Below, piece by piece: positions 42,222-54,552 of a stretch of DNA of 64,000 nucleotides. The stretch spans positions 248,001-312,000 of the forward strand of contig NZ_JAPSIY010000002.1 in NCBI RefSeq assembly GCF_031178445.1, read 5' to 3'. The notes below the pieces were generated by a model, which made no database searches, was not told where the DNA came from, and saw nothing but the letters and a program-made list of their open reading frames with translations. Numbering within the stretch: the stretch's first letter is position 1; every line of letters starts with the position of its first letter. The position numbers and the translations under genes were made by a program. The DNA comes from Microbacterium sp. GTDB lineage: Bacteria > Actinomycetota > Actinomycetes > Actinomycetales > Microbacteriaceae.

Positions 42222-44234
42222 GTGCATGAGGCGGACCGCGAGCCCGCGGTTATCCTGAATCCATACGTCTCGGCGACCGACAAGGGGCAGGCCATCACCG
42301 CTTCGAACGCACCGCGCACGCGCCGTGAGGCGCGGAACCTGGGAACCCTCGCGGATCTCGACCCCACTCTCGAGCTCGACCTCGGCTCGGGGGAGGGGGA
42401 CGACGGCCTGCCCGGCGACCCCGACGGCACCGGCGGGGGAAAGCGACGTCGGCACTGGCCATGGATCGTGCTGCTGTCGCTGCTGCTGATCATCATCGCG
42501 CTCGCCGCGATCGCAGGCGTCTTCTTCATGCAGGCGATGCAGGTGAAGGACGACCTGCAGGACGCGAAGGGCCGCATCTCGCAGGTCGTCCCTCTCGTCA
42601 AGAGCGGCGACCTCGACGGTGCGAAGCGTACGTCGGAGGAGGTGCTCGCCTACACGGCATCCGCGAACAAGACCGTCAGCAGCGACCTGTGGAGGCTCGC
42701 GAGCCGGGTGCCATGGGTGGGTGCCAACGTCACGGCGATCAGCGAGACGACCCAGGCGACGCACATTCTCGTGCGCGACGCGATGCCGCTCGCGGTCGAG
42801 CTGCTGCCCCTCGCCGACGTCGAGAACTTCAAGGTCGACGGCGGCGGCATCAACCTCGAGCCGTTCCGCGCCGCCCAGCCCAAGCTTCCCGCGCTGCGGG
42901 ACGTGTTCGACGAGGCGAAGTCGCACGTCGACCGCATCGACCTGGACGCGGTGCACCCCTACGTGCGTGAGAACATCCAGCAGCTGGTCGACGTCGTCGA
43001 CGATTCGACGCCCATGATCGCTTTCGCCGAGGAGAACCTGCCCCTCGTGCTTTCGGTGCTCGGCGGCGACGGTCCGCGCTCGTACGCGATGCTGTTCCAG
43101 AACCTCGCCGAGACGCGCGCCACAGGCGGCAACCCGGCGGCCGGCGCGGTGCTGGTCGTCGACAACGGCAAGGTGACCATGCGCGAGGACGCCGATGCTC
43201 TCCGCTTCATCGCCGAAGGCCCCAAGGCTCTGCACCCTCAGTCGCTGACCGACAGGAACGCCATGGCGCTGTTCGAGCCCGACACCTGGGAGCGCTCGCA
43301 GAATTACACGCGTCCCCCCGACTTCACCGACACCGCGCACATGATGAGCGGCCTGTGGGGCGCGACCGTCGGCGGCGCGCCGAACGGGGTGATCTCCATC
43401 GACCCTGTCGTGCTGTCCTACATGCTCAGCGTCACGGGTCCCGTCTTGGTCCCGGGTGAGACCGTGCCGGTGACGGCCGACAACGCGGTGAAACTCCTGC
43501 TCAGCGACACGTACGAGCGGTTCGGCAGCAGGGGAGACCTGGCCGACCTCTATTTCGCCAAGGTCTCATCGGCGGTGTTCGCGAAGGTGATGAGCGGCGG
43601 CTGGGATCCGCTGAAGATGGTCGAGCAGCTGCAGAAGGCGGCCGACGAGCAGCGGGTGTACGCATGGTTCGCCGATGAGAAGCAGCAGGCGATGGCGGTC
43701 GAGCTCGGCATCGACGGCATGGTGACCACCGACAACGAGACCGTCACGCAGACAGGGATCTATCTCAACGACTCGTCGCACTCGAAGCTGGAGTACTACC
43801 TGAAGACCGAGATGGCGGTCACCTGCTCGGCTGAGAAGCGCACCATGACCACGACGGTGACCATGCACAACGCCGTTCCGGGCTCCGACCTGAGCCACTA
43901 CACGCTCGGCTTCCGCAACCGCAGCTGGGGGTACCCGCGCACCACGATGTTCCTCGACGTGATCGGGCTCTCGCTTCCTGGCGGCAAGCTGACGGGATCG
44001 TCTCCGGGCTCCGGCGATCGCGACGGTTGGGATCGCAGCGCCGCATACAAGGGGCGCCAGGCCGAGAGCCTGTTCATCACCCTCGCGAAGGACGAGACCA
44101 AGAAGGTGTCGTTCACGTCCACGATTCCCGAGGGAGCCACCGCCCCGCTGGAGGTGCGGTACACGCCGACTGTGACGAAGACGCCGGTCAGCGTCGACAA
44201 GTCCTGCCTCGACATGTTCCCGGCTGCGGAGTAA
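42222..44234 (+). CDS. DUF4012 membrane-anchored protein
   Basis: 670 aa with a ~75-residue acidic cytosolic region, one transmembrane helix (about 78-105, WIVLLSLLLIIIALAAIAGVF) and a large extracellular domain containing the DUF4012 region (RSYAMLFQNLAETRATGGNPA at about 285-305, then GVISIDPVVLSYML). Many DUF4012 proteins lie near polysaccharide genes in actinobacteria. GTG 42222 is the longest start but lacks a good Shine-Dalgarno, and a TATCCT box lies inside the frame near 42249, so the true start may be further in. Confidence 0.82.
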   Translation: MHEADREPAVILNPYVSATDKGQAITASNAPRTRREARNLGTLADLDPTLELDLGSGEGDDGLPGDPDGTGGGKRRRHWPWIVLLSLLLIIIALAAIAGVFFMQAMQVKDDLQDAKGRISQVVPLVKSGDLDGAKRTSEEVLAYTASANKTVSSDLWRLASRVPWVGANVTAISETTQATHILVRDAMPLAVELLPLADVENFKVDGGGINLEPFRAAQPKLPALRDVFDEAKSHVDRIDLDAVHPYVRENIQQLVDVVDDSTPMIAFAEENLPLVLSVLGGDGPRSYAMLFQNLAETRATGGNPAAGAVLVVDNGKVTMREDADALRFIAEGPKALHPQSLTDRNAMALFEPDTWERSQNYTRPPDFTDTAHMMSGLWGATVGGAPNGVISIDPVVLSYMLSVTGPVLVPGETVPVTADNAVKLLLSDTYERFGSRGDLADLYFAKVSSAVFAKVMSGGWDPLKMVEQLQKAADEQRVYAWFADEKQQAMAVELGIDGMVTTDNETVTQTGIYLNDSSHSKLEYYLKTEMAVTCSAEKRTMTTTVTMHNAVPGSDLSHYTLGFRNRSWGYPRTTMFLDVIGLSLPGGKLTGSSPGSGDRDGWDRSAAYKGRQAESLFITLAKDETKKVSFTSTIPEGATAPLEVRYTPTVTKTPVSVDKSCLDMFPAAE

Positions 44235-44242
44235 CCGACGAG

Positions 44243-44272
44243 TTGGGTTCAGCAGGCCGGATGCGGTAGGCT
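44243..44272 (+). promoter_or_regulatory. Promoter of rplM-rpsI-glmM and 150-nt leader
   Basis: TTGGGT (44243-44248) and TAGGCT (44267-44272) are separated by 18 nt. The transcript would have a leader of about 145 nt before rplM (44425), long enough for ribosomal-protein autoregulation; I see hairpin-prone sequence but no recognised leader family. Confidence 0.5.
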
Positions 44273-44424
44273 AACCCTTTGGTGCCTGCCCTTCGGCCTG
44301 TCCGGATGGCGAGCACGACGAACGTGAGCCCTCCACTGGCGTGTTCCCGGACCGATCAGGCCGAGAACCACCCCGGAGTGGGATTCACGAACTTCTCCGT
44401 TCGAATCAAGAAAGCAGCACTATC

Positions 44425-44871
44425 GTGACGCGCACTTACACCCCGAAGGCCGGGCAGGTCCAGCGAGACTGGATCGTCATCGACGCCACCGACGTCGTTC
44501 TCGGCCGCCTGGCATCGCACGCCGCCGCAATCCTGCGCGGCAAGCACAAGCCGACCTTCGCTCCCCACGTCGACACCGGCGACTTCGTCGTCATCGTCAA
44601 CGCCGACAAGGTCGCCCTCACGGGTCAGAAGCTCCAGAAGAAGATGGCCTACCGCCACTCGGGTTACCCGGGCGGCCTGAAGTCCGTCTCGTACGCCGAG
44701 CTTCTCGAGAAGAACCCGGTTCGCGCCGTGGAGAAGGCCGTCCGCGGCATGCTCCCGAAGAACACCCTGGGTCGCCAGCAGCTGTCGAAGCTGAAGGTCT
44801 ACGCCGGTGCCGAGCACCCGCACGCCGCTCAGCAGCCCACGCCGTACACCCTCGACCAGGTCGCCCAGTAA
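44425..44871 (+). CDS. rplM: 50S ribosomal protein L13
   Basis: 148 aa from GTG 44425. The conserved L13 blocks [28 protein letters not shown] and the [10 protein letters not shown] motif are intact. L13 binds 23S rRNA early in 50S assembly. It is followed by rpsI after 29 nt, the conserved L13-S9 pair. Confidence 0.98.
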   Translation: MTRTYTPKAGQVQRDWIVIDATDVVLGRLASHAAAILRGKHKPTFAPHVDTGDFVVIVNADKVALTGQKLQKKMAYRHSGYPGGLKSVSYAELLEKNPVRAVEKAVRGMLPKNTLGRQQLSKLKVYAGAEHPHAAQQPTPYTLDQVAQ

Positions 44872-44900
44872 GCGCCCCTCAGATTTCAAAGGACATACTC

Positions 44901-45386
44901 GTGGCTGAAATCCAGGACACCACCGAATTCCCGCAGAACTTCTCCACCTCGAGCCCTGAGACCGAGGTCGTGGAGTCGGCTCCGCGCCCCGTGCTCTCCG
45001 TTCCCGGCGCTGCCGTGGGCCGTCGCAAGCAGGCCATCGCCCGCGTGCGTCTGGTTCCCGGTTCGGGCACCATCACGGTCAACGGCCGCACGCTCGAGGA
45101 CTACTTCCCGAACAAGCTGCACCAGCAGCTGATCAACGACCCGTTCACGGTTCTCAACCTGCAGGGTGCGTACGACGTCATCGCCCGTATCTCGGGTGGC
45201 GGCGACTCGGGCCAGGCCGGCGCGCTGCGTCTCGGCATCGCCCGTGCACTGAACAACATCGACGCCGAGAACAACCGTCCGGTGCTGAAGAAGGCCGGCT
45301 TCCTCTCGCGTGACGCCCGCGTCATCGAGCGCAAGAAGGCCGGTCTCAAGAAGGCCCGCAAGGCTCCTCAGTACTCGAAGCGCTGA
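44901..45386 (+). CDS. rpsI: 30S ribosomal protein S9
   Basis: 161 aa, GTG 44901 with AAAGGAC upstream. The protein ends SKR, the C-terminal Arg that reaches the P-site tRNA. The first ~30 residues before the S9 domain are an actinobacterial extension. It is coupled to rplM and precedes glmM by 17 nt. Confidence 0.98.
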   Translation: MAEIQDTTEFPQNFSTSSPETEVVESAPRPVLSVPGAAVGRRKQAIARVRLVPGSGTITVNGRTLEDYFPNKLHQQLINDPFTVLNLQGAYDVIARISGGGDSGQAGALRLGIARALNNIDAENNRPVLKKAGFLSRDARVIERKKAGLKKARKAPQYSKR

Positions 45387-45403
45387 TCCGCGCAGTTCCC
45401 TCT

Positions 45404-46762
45404 ATGGCACTGTTCGGTACGGACGGCGTGCGGGGGCTGGCCAACGGCCCCCTCACCGCCGAACTCGCGCTCTCCCTGGCCCAGGCGACTGCCGTCGTCC
45501 TGGGCCAGGGCCGTATTGCTGAGGCGCGTCGCGCCGCGGGCAAGCGGCTCACCGCGGTGGTCGCTCGCGACCCGCGCATCTCGGGTCAGTTCCTCAGCGC
45601 CGCCGTCGAGGCGGGTCTCGCCTCTTCGGGCGTCGACGTGCTGGATGCAGGCACACTGCCGACCCCTGCGACGGCCTTCCTGATCTCCGACATCGACGCC
45701 GACTTCGGCGTGATGATCTCGGCATCGCACAACCCGGCTCCCGACAACGGCATCAAGATCTTCGCCCGTGGCGGACGGAAGCTGCCCGACATCGTCGAGC
45801 AGCGCATCGAAGCGACCATGGACGCCGGCACCAAGCTGCAGCCGACCGGCGGCGACGTGGGTCGCGTGCAGCGCTTCTCGGACGCCGAGGACCGCTATGT
45901 GCTGCACCTGCTGGCGTCGCTTCCGCATCGTCTCGATGGCATCCACGTGGTGCTCGACTGCGCCCACGGCGCGGCCTCCGGGGCATCGCCCGAGGCGTTC
46001 AGCAACGCAGGTGCCAAGGTGACCGTCATCGGCGCCGCGCCCGACGGGTTGAACATCAACGACGGCGTCGGGTCGACGCACCTCGACAAGCTGGCCGCCG
46101 AGGTCGTGCGTGTCGGAGCCGATGTGGGCATTGCGCATGACGGCGACGCCGACCGCTGCCTGGCGGTGGATGCCGAGGGCAACGTGGTGGACGGCGACCA
46201 GATCATGGCGATCCTGGCCGTGGCGATGAAGAGCCGTGGCAAGCTCCACGGCGACACGCTGGTCGCCACCGTGATGAGCAATCTCGGCCTTCACGTCGCC
46301 ATGCGCGAGCAGGGCATCACCGTCCGTCAGACGGCGGTGGGCGACCGGTACGTGCTCGAGGACATGAACGCGGGCGGTTATTCGCTCGGCGGCGAGCAGT
46401 CCGGCCATGTGATCATGAGCGATTTCGCCACCACCGGTGACGGGCTGCTCACGGGCCTGCATCTGGTGGCCGAGATGGCGCGCCAGAAGAAGTCGCTCGC
46501 TGAGCTGGCGTCGGTGATGACCGTCTACCCGCAGGTGCTCATCAATGTGAAGGACGTCGACAAGACGCGCACAGACGATGAGGGCGTCGTGGCAGCCGTG
46601 CGCGCCTGCGAGGAGCAGCTGGGCGGCACCGGTCGCGTACTGCTGCGCGCCTCGGGCACCGAGTCACTGGTTCGCGTGATGGTTGAGGCGGCCGACAAGG
46701 CGACGGCTCAGGAGTGCGCCGAGCAGCTCGCCGAGGTCGTCAGGCAGCGTCTGGCGCTGTAG
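45404..46762 (+). CDS. glmM: Phosphoglucosamine mutase
   Basis: 452 aa. It converts glucosamine-6-phosphate to glucosamine-1-phosphate for UDP-GlcNAc and peptidoglycan. FGTDGVRG starts the protein, the phospho-serine loop is ISASHNP (S108), the metal loop is DGDADR and the sugar loop is GGEQSGH. The position after rpsI is typical of actinobacteria. Confidence 0.97.
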   Translation: MALFGTDGVRGLANGPLTAELALSLAQATAVVLGQGRIAEARRAAGKRLTAVVARDPRISGQFLSAAVEAGLASSGVDVLDAGTLPTPATAFLISDIDADFGVMISASHNPAPDNGIKIFARGGRKLPDIVEQRIEATMDAGTKLQPTGGDVGRVQRFSDAEDRYVLHLLASLPHRLDGIHVVLDCAHGAASGASPEAFSNAGAKVTVIGAAPDGLNINDGVGSTHLDKLAAEVVRVGADVGIAHDGDADRCLAVDAEGNVVDGDQIMAILAVAMKSRGKLHGDTLVATVMSNLGLHVAMREQGITVRQTAVGDRYVLEDMNAGGYSLGGEQSGHVIMSDFATTGDGLLTGLHLVAEMARQKKSLAELASVMTVYPQVLINVKDVDKTRTDDEGVVAAVRACEEQLGGTGRVLLRASGTESLVRVMVEAADKATAQECAEQLAEVVRQRLAL

Positions 46763-46836
46763 AGTCGTGGCTCGTGCGGCGGTTCGTCGCACGAGCATGA
46801 CCCGCGTCTCGATCCGGGGTAGGGGGAGGTGAACGG

Positions 46837-47328
46837 ATGCCGTATGACGGTCCGGCCGCGCCGCCACCTCCGCCGCCGCCTGCTCACGTGGTGAACGTGG
46901 TGCAGATCGCCGGAAAGGTGAAGGCGACAGTGCCCATGTGGCGGCGGACGTCGACGTGGGTCGCGGTGTACAGCATCGTGCTCGCGCTCATCGCCTTCTG
47001 GCCTCAGCCGGTCGACGCCGGTGCGGGGCGGTTCCTGCGCTGGCTGTTCGACACCGTTCCGCTGCTGACCTACGAACGGCTGGAGTTCGGCTCGAACATC
47101 GTGCTGTTCGCGCCGTTCGGGATCGGCCTCGCGCTGCTGATGCGCGAGCTGCGTTACCTGATCATGCCTTTGGCGCTGCTTTCTTCGCTGACCATCGAGA
47201 GCGTGCAGGCCGTGCTCATCGCCGAGCGCACGCCCAGCGTGCTCGACATCGTCGCGAACGTATCGGGCGCATGCTTCGGGCTCGTCGTGGTCGTGAGCGC
47301 GGAGGCGCTCCGCGCTCGTACGCGCTGA
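46837..47328 (+). CDS. VanZ-like membrane protein
   Basis: 163 aa, ATG 46837 with GGGGGAGG upstream. It has a Pro-rich start (APPPPPPPAHV), then four hydrophobic segments with VanZ-like NIVLFAPFGIGLALL and TIESVQAVLI...PSVLDIVANVSGACFG. VanZ-like proteins affect teicoplanin response in some species; the role here is unknown. It ends 24 nt before the convergent rfbCD gene. Confidence 0.82.
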   Translation: MPYDGPAAPPPPPPPAHVVNVVQIAGKVKATVPMWRRTSTWVAVYSIVLALIAFWPQPVDAGAGRFLRWLFDTVPLLTYERLEFGSNIVLFAPFGIGLALLMRELRYLIMPLALLSSLTIESVQAVLIAERTPSVLDIVANVSGACFGLVVVVSAEALRARTR

Positions 47329-47352
47329 CGGGCCTTCGCCGGGATCGAGAGG

Positions 47353-50599
<3,247 letters not shown>

Positions 50600-50660
50600 G
50601 GTTACATGATGCCAGTACCGACTGCCGGTACGATCACTCCAATTGGGGAAGGGGTGAGCG

Positions 50661-51671
50661 TTGTCGCCGCACGTGCATTTCTGGACCCGCCACCGTGAGG
50701 CGCTCGATCCGTGGAACCCGGACGCCGACCCCGACTCTCATCCGACGGCGTACGGCCATGCATTCCTCGAGCTGTATCAGCGGATGCGTTCGGAGGGGCG
50801 AGCGGTCACCATCGGTCCACGGCCGCCGTCGCGAAGCACCGCTGTCGTCGCTTCTTTGGAAGAGCTCGTGGCCCATCAGCCGCAGATCCCGGCAAGGATG
50901 ATGCTTCGTTTCGCGGCCTCCTTGCTAGGGCTGCACCGCCGGCCGAGCGTCATCGTGCTGCGTGTCGACACCTATCTCAGCGTGCGAGCGCCATCGTTCA
51001 CGACGCTTGAAGCGATGCCCACGCGGGCCAGCATCCGGCTGCCGAGACAGCGGGTGCTGCCGCTTCTGCCGCAGCGCGGTCTATGCCCACGGGATGCCGC
51101 GCGCGGCACGCGCCTTGAGAACGTGGCGATCAAGGCGTACTCGTACAACATCCCCGCGTGGGTGGACGATGACTTCGAAGAGCGTCTCGGCGACCTCGGC
51201 CTCACTCTCCGAATCGACACGGAGGCGAACGGCCGCTGGACGGACTTCACAAACCTCGATGCAGTGCTCTGTACACACGCGCCTGGAGTCGACGACCGCA
51301 GCAAGCCACCCACGAAGCTCGTGGCCGCGTGGGCAGGAGGAGTGATTCCGGTCTGCGGGCCCTTCGTCGGTTACCTTGAGAACGGAACTGACGGTGAGAC
51401 GATGGTCGTCGCCGACGACGACGGGAGCGAAGGCTACCTGCGCGCCCTTCGAGCGCTGCGCGAGAGAGCCGATCTCGCAGAGAAGATCCGTGCTGCGCTG
51501 CCGGCGGCCGCAGCGCAGTACTCACCGGCGGGCGTCGTGGAGGAGAATTGGCGGGCTCTCGTCGCGGCCCCGCCGATCGAGCGCTCCAAGGCGTTCGCGG
51601 CCCTGTTGGGAGCCGCGCCGGTCGCAGCGCTGAGCCGAGTCAGGCGGCTGCTGCGTCGGAGGCAGGGATGA
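50661..51671 (+). CDS. Glycosyltransferase-like protein
   Basis: 336 aa from TTG 50661 with GGGAAGGGG upstream. The N-terminal part resembles a GT-B half ([18 protein letters not shown]). The C-terminal third has donor-domain features: [37 protein letters not shown], as in family-1/4-like transferases where the GG.P.....GY loop contacts the nucleotide. The exact family is not clear. It is the first of three overlapping transferase genes. Confidence 0.72.
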   Translation: MSPHVHFWTRHREALDPWNPDADPDSHPTAYGHAFLELYQRMRSEGRAVTIGPRPPSRSTAVVASLEELVAHQPQIPARMMLRFAASLLGLHRRPSVIVLRVDTYLSVRAPSFTTLEAMPTRASIRLPRQRVLPLLPQRGLCPRDAARGTRLENVAIKAYSYNIPAWVDDDFEERLGDLGLTLRIDTEANGRWTDFTNLDAVLCTHAPGVDDRSKPPTKLVAAWAGGVIPVCGPFVGYLENGTDGETMVVADDDGSEGYLRALRALRERADLAEKIRAALPAAAAQYSPAGVVEENWRALVAAPPIERSKAFAALLGAAPVAALSRVRRLLRRRQG

Positions 51672-52609
51672 AGGGAGAGCGCGTGGATGCTGTGACTGCA
51701 GATGCGACCAGACAGCGGCGACGTCTCACTGCTTATGTGCTGCTGGCCGATCCGAGCTATCTTGCTCAGAGCGTCGGAGCGTACTACGACCATGTCGACC
51801 GCATCGTGGTGTCATTCGACCGCACCCATACGTCGTGGACCGGAACACCGCTGCCGGTTGCACAATGCTTGCGGATCATCTCGGCGATGGATCGGAACCG
51901 AAAGCTGGTGCTGGCGCCGGGGGACTTCGCGCGGCACAGGCACAGCGGCTTCGACAACGAGACCTTTCAACGGCAGACCGCGCTGGATCAGGCTTCGGAA
52001 GGCGCGGACTGGGTGCTGCAACTCGATACAGACGAGGTGATAGCATCGCCGCCGGTCTTCTTCGACATGCTCGACAGGGCGGCGCTGTCGGGAGCCGGGG
52101 GACTCGATTTCCCATCCCGCTGGCTCTACACGAGGGCCGGTTCCGGGCGGTACCTTGAGGTGACAGGCCGATGGTGGACACGCGCGGCGTCATTCCCCGG
52201 CCCCTTGGCGGTTCGGGCGGGGACGCGGTTGCGACACGCGCGACAAGCAGAGGCAGAGCTGTTTCGCGTCGACTTCCGACGACGGAACACCGATCCCTGG
52301 CGACCGGCGGACGCAGAGGTCCACGCCGTCGTCGATCCGCGTGACGCCGTGCTGCACTTCTCCTGGGTGCGGGATCCGGCTGTGATCCGGCGCAAGTTCG
52401 GCTGGTCGGGACACAGTGACTCGTTGCGCCCGCCGAAGATCTACCGCAGGTGGGTGTGGCGTACACGGCATCCGTACGTCACCGCTTTGACGACCCCGCT
52501 GCGCCGTCGCGATGACGGGCGCTACCGCGTGTCTCGCGTGCCCGAACCGCCGGGTGGAGCTCCGCTTCAGATCGACGATGCCGAACGGCCTGAGGGCGGC
52601 GAGTCGTGA
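51668..52609 (+). CDS. Glycosyltransferase, GT2-like
   Basis: 313 aa, ATG 51668 overlapping the previous stop by 4 nt. A GT-A type core is suggested by AYVLLADPSYLAQSVGAYYDHVDRIVVSFD and the metal-binding DTDE in DWVLQLDTDEVI (about residue 120). The later HFSWVRDP... segment and basic C-terminal part fit capsule-type transferases. Donor and acceptor unknown. Confidence 0.75.
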   Translation: MKGERVDAVTADATRQRRRLTAYVLLADPSYLAQSVGAYYDHVDRIVVSFDRTHTSWTGTPLPVAQCLRIISAMDRNRKLVLAPGDFARHRHSGFDNETFQRQTALDQASEGADWVLQLDTDEVIASPPVFFDMLDRAALSGAGGLDFPSRWLYTRAGSGRYLEVTGRWWTRAASFPGPLAVRAGTRLRHARQAEAELFRVDFRRRNTDPWRPADAEVHAVVDPRDAVLHFSWVRDPAVIRRKFGWSGHSDSLRPPKIYRRWVWRTRHPYVTALTTPLRRRDDGRYRVSRVPEPPGGAPLQIDDAERPEGGES

Positions 52610-53445
52610 AGAGCCCCCTCGTGAGTCAGGCGAAGCGAGCTGCACATCGCACGATCGACTTCGGGAGCCACGCGCTCGGGAACGCACTCGACCGGCTGCG
52701 GCGCGGCGACCGCGTCGTACTGTGTACGCCGCCGACCGGGATGAGACTCGGCAACTTCCTCTATCTGTGGCTCAATGCGCACCTTCACCAGGCAGAGGGC
52801 GCGGATGTCATGGTGCGGGAGTCGTACGGGATGGCTCAATGGCTGCAACGCTTCCCCGCATTGCGCGAACTCACGCTCGCGCCACGAGAGGTGCGATTCT
52901 CCGACCGGCGCGAATGGGACCCCGAATGGCTGTACCAGCGCTTCGGAGTCGACTTCGGTCGTGATCAGCTGCACGCGTTCGTGCGAGAGGTGTTCGCCGG
53001 GCAGGTGACGCATGGGCCGCCCGCCAGGCTCGTCGTCAACGTGCGGCGCGGCGACTTCTATGCGACGCAGTTCGAAGCGAAGCACGGCTTCCAGATCGTG
53101 CCGTATGTGCAGGCGGCGCTGAAGCTGTTCCCCGAGCGGCGGGATGTGCTCGTCGTGTCGGACGACGCGGAGTGGTGCCGCACGCGTCTCGACCGGATGC
53201 TGCGCGACGGGGCAGAGCAGGTCGACTATGCGGCGCCGGACCCCCTGCGAAACCTTCTCGCCCTTGCCGGGTCCCATTCGCTGATCGGGGCGAACTCGAC
53301 GTTCTCGTACTGGGGGGCGTACATCGCGGACGCACTGCACGACGACGCGCGGATCGTCATGCCCCGCTTTCACGCGCGCATGGCACACGGAAGTGACGCT
53401 TATCAGCTGGATCCGAGCTGGACAGCGCTCGACGGCTTCGCCTGA
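52606..53445 (+). CDS. GT11-type (alpha-1,2-fucosyltransferase-like) glycosyltransferase
   Basis: 279 aa from GTG 52606 (GTGA overlap). The GT11 hallmarks are GMRLGNFLYLWLNA near the N-terminus, VVNVRRGDFY (about residues 141-150, the HxRRxDY-type motif with Asn-Val before the Arg pair) and DPLRNLLALAGSHSLIGANSTFSYWGAY. Such enzymes transfer GDP-linked deoxysugars such as L-fucose. No GDP-fucose genes lie in the window. The 3' end overlaps the convergent acyltransferase gene by 43 nt. Confidence 0.8.
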   Translation: MKSPLVSQAKRAAHRTIDFGSHALGNALDRLRRGDRVVLCTPPTGMRLGNFLYLWLNAHLHQAEGADVMVRESYGMAQWLQRFPALRELTLAPREVRFSDRREWDPEWLYQRFGVDFGRDQLHAFVREVFAGQVTHGPPARLVVNVRRGDFYATQFEAKHGFQIVPYVQAALKLFPERRDVLVVSDDAEWCRTRLDRMLRDGAEQVDYAAPDPLRNLLALAGSHSLIGANSTFSYWGAYIADALHDDARIVMPRFHARMAHGSDAYQLDPSWTALDGFA

Positions 53446-54485
53446 ACCCGGTCGCGCAGCCACTGCCGACCCCAGCGTCGCACAGGCGACTCGACGAATC
53501 GGTACGACAGCGCCACGACGAGAATCGTGAGTGCGATGTCGATGGGGGCGGCGAACCTCAACTCGATCCCCACGATGAGCAGGGGCACGAGGTGCATGAG
53601 GGTCAGGCCGTACAAGTAGATTCCGTACGATCTCGCGCCGACCCAGCGTGGTACCGCGCTGCCCAGTGCTCTGCTCACCAGGTTGGCCCTGTCGCCGGTG
53701 ATGTTGAGGATGAGTGCGGCCGTGGCGAAGGCGACGGTCACGAACATGACGTCGCCGAGCGGACGGTAGACGACCAGCGTGGCCACGGCGAAGACGGTGA
53801 GGGCGACTGCGCCGATCCAAGGCTGACGAGTGACCGCTGCGATCCATGAGGTGCGGCCATGGGCGTGCTGGTCGGCGGCCCAGCATCCGATCACCAGCGG
53901 AAGCAGATGGCCGGTCGGCAGGAAGTAGTTCTGAGGTGTGAACGCCACCGCAACCGCCACGATGACCGACACGTGCAGGAACCATCGCTGCACACGAAGG
54001 GAGCGGCGCAGGAGCACCAGTACGAGCAGGGGAGGCCAGACGAAGTAGAACTGCTCCTCGACGCTGAGCGACCAGGACTGATTGAACGCGGCAGCAACCC
54101 GGTCGGTCCACGCCTGCTGGAAATCGTTGAAGTAGAACAGCGCGCCGGCCGCACTCCACGCTACTTTCTCACCCTCTCCTGCCATCACGGCGGTGAATGA
54201 GGCGAGCACCAGCCAGAGGAGCAGTGCAGGCAGCAGCCGGAAGGCGCGGCGCAGGTAGAAATCGCCGAATCTCACGCGTCCGGTGCGTTCGAACTCGGCC
54301 ATCAGCAAGCCGGTGATCAGGAACGCGGAGAGCACGAAGAAGAGGTCGACGCCGACGGCTCCGCCTGGAAAGTACGCACCGGCGAGGTGAAGCAGGTACA
54401 CGGCGAGCACGGCGATGGCGCGGATGCCGTCGAGTGCGGGTACGTACCCGTCTCGATCGGATGCTCGAACAGCGGGCGCCACCAT
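53403..54485 (-). CDS. Acyltransferase-3 family membrane protein
   Basis: 360 aa from ATG 54485 with GAGGGGA upstream; a longer frame to 54599 would overlap the ABC transporter. About ten transmembrane helices: ALDGIRAIAVLAVYLLHLAG, DLFFVLSAFLITGLL, WSLSVEEQFYFVWP. It O-acylates sugars of the glycan made by this cluster. Unlike the 37-39 kb homologue there is no SGNH domain. Confidence 0.85.
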   Translation of the reverse strand: MVAPAVRASDRDGYVPALDGIRAIAVLAVYLLHLAGAYFPGGAVGVDLFFVLSAFLITGLLMAEFERTGRVRFGDFYLRRAFRLLPALLLWLVLASFTAVMAGEGEKVAWSAAGALFYFNDFQQAWTDRVAAAFNQSWSLSVEEQFYFVWPPLLVLVLLRRSLRVQRWFLHVSVIVAVAVAFTPQNYFLPTGHLLPLVIGCWAADQHAHGRTSWIAAVTRQPWIGAVALTVFAVATLVVYRPLGDVMFVTVAFATAALILNITGDRANLVSRALGSAVPRWVGARSYGIYLYGLTLMHLVPLLIVGIELRFAAPIDIALTILVVALSYRFVESPVRRWGRQWLRDRVQAKPSSAVQLGSS

Positions 54486-54552
54486 CGCCGAAGTCCCCTC
54501 GTCCCAGACGCGACTCACGGTAGCAGCGCGCGCGCCTCGGCGGAAGACGCGC

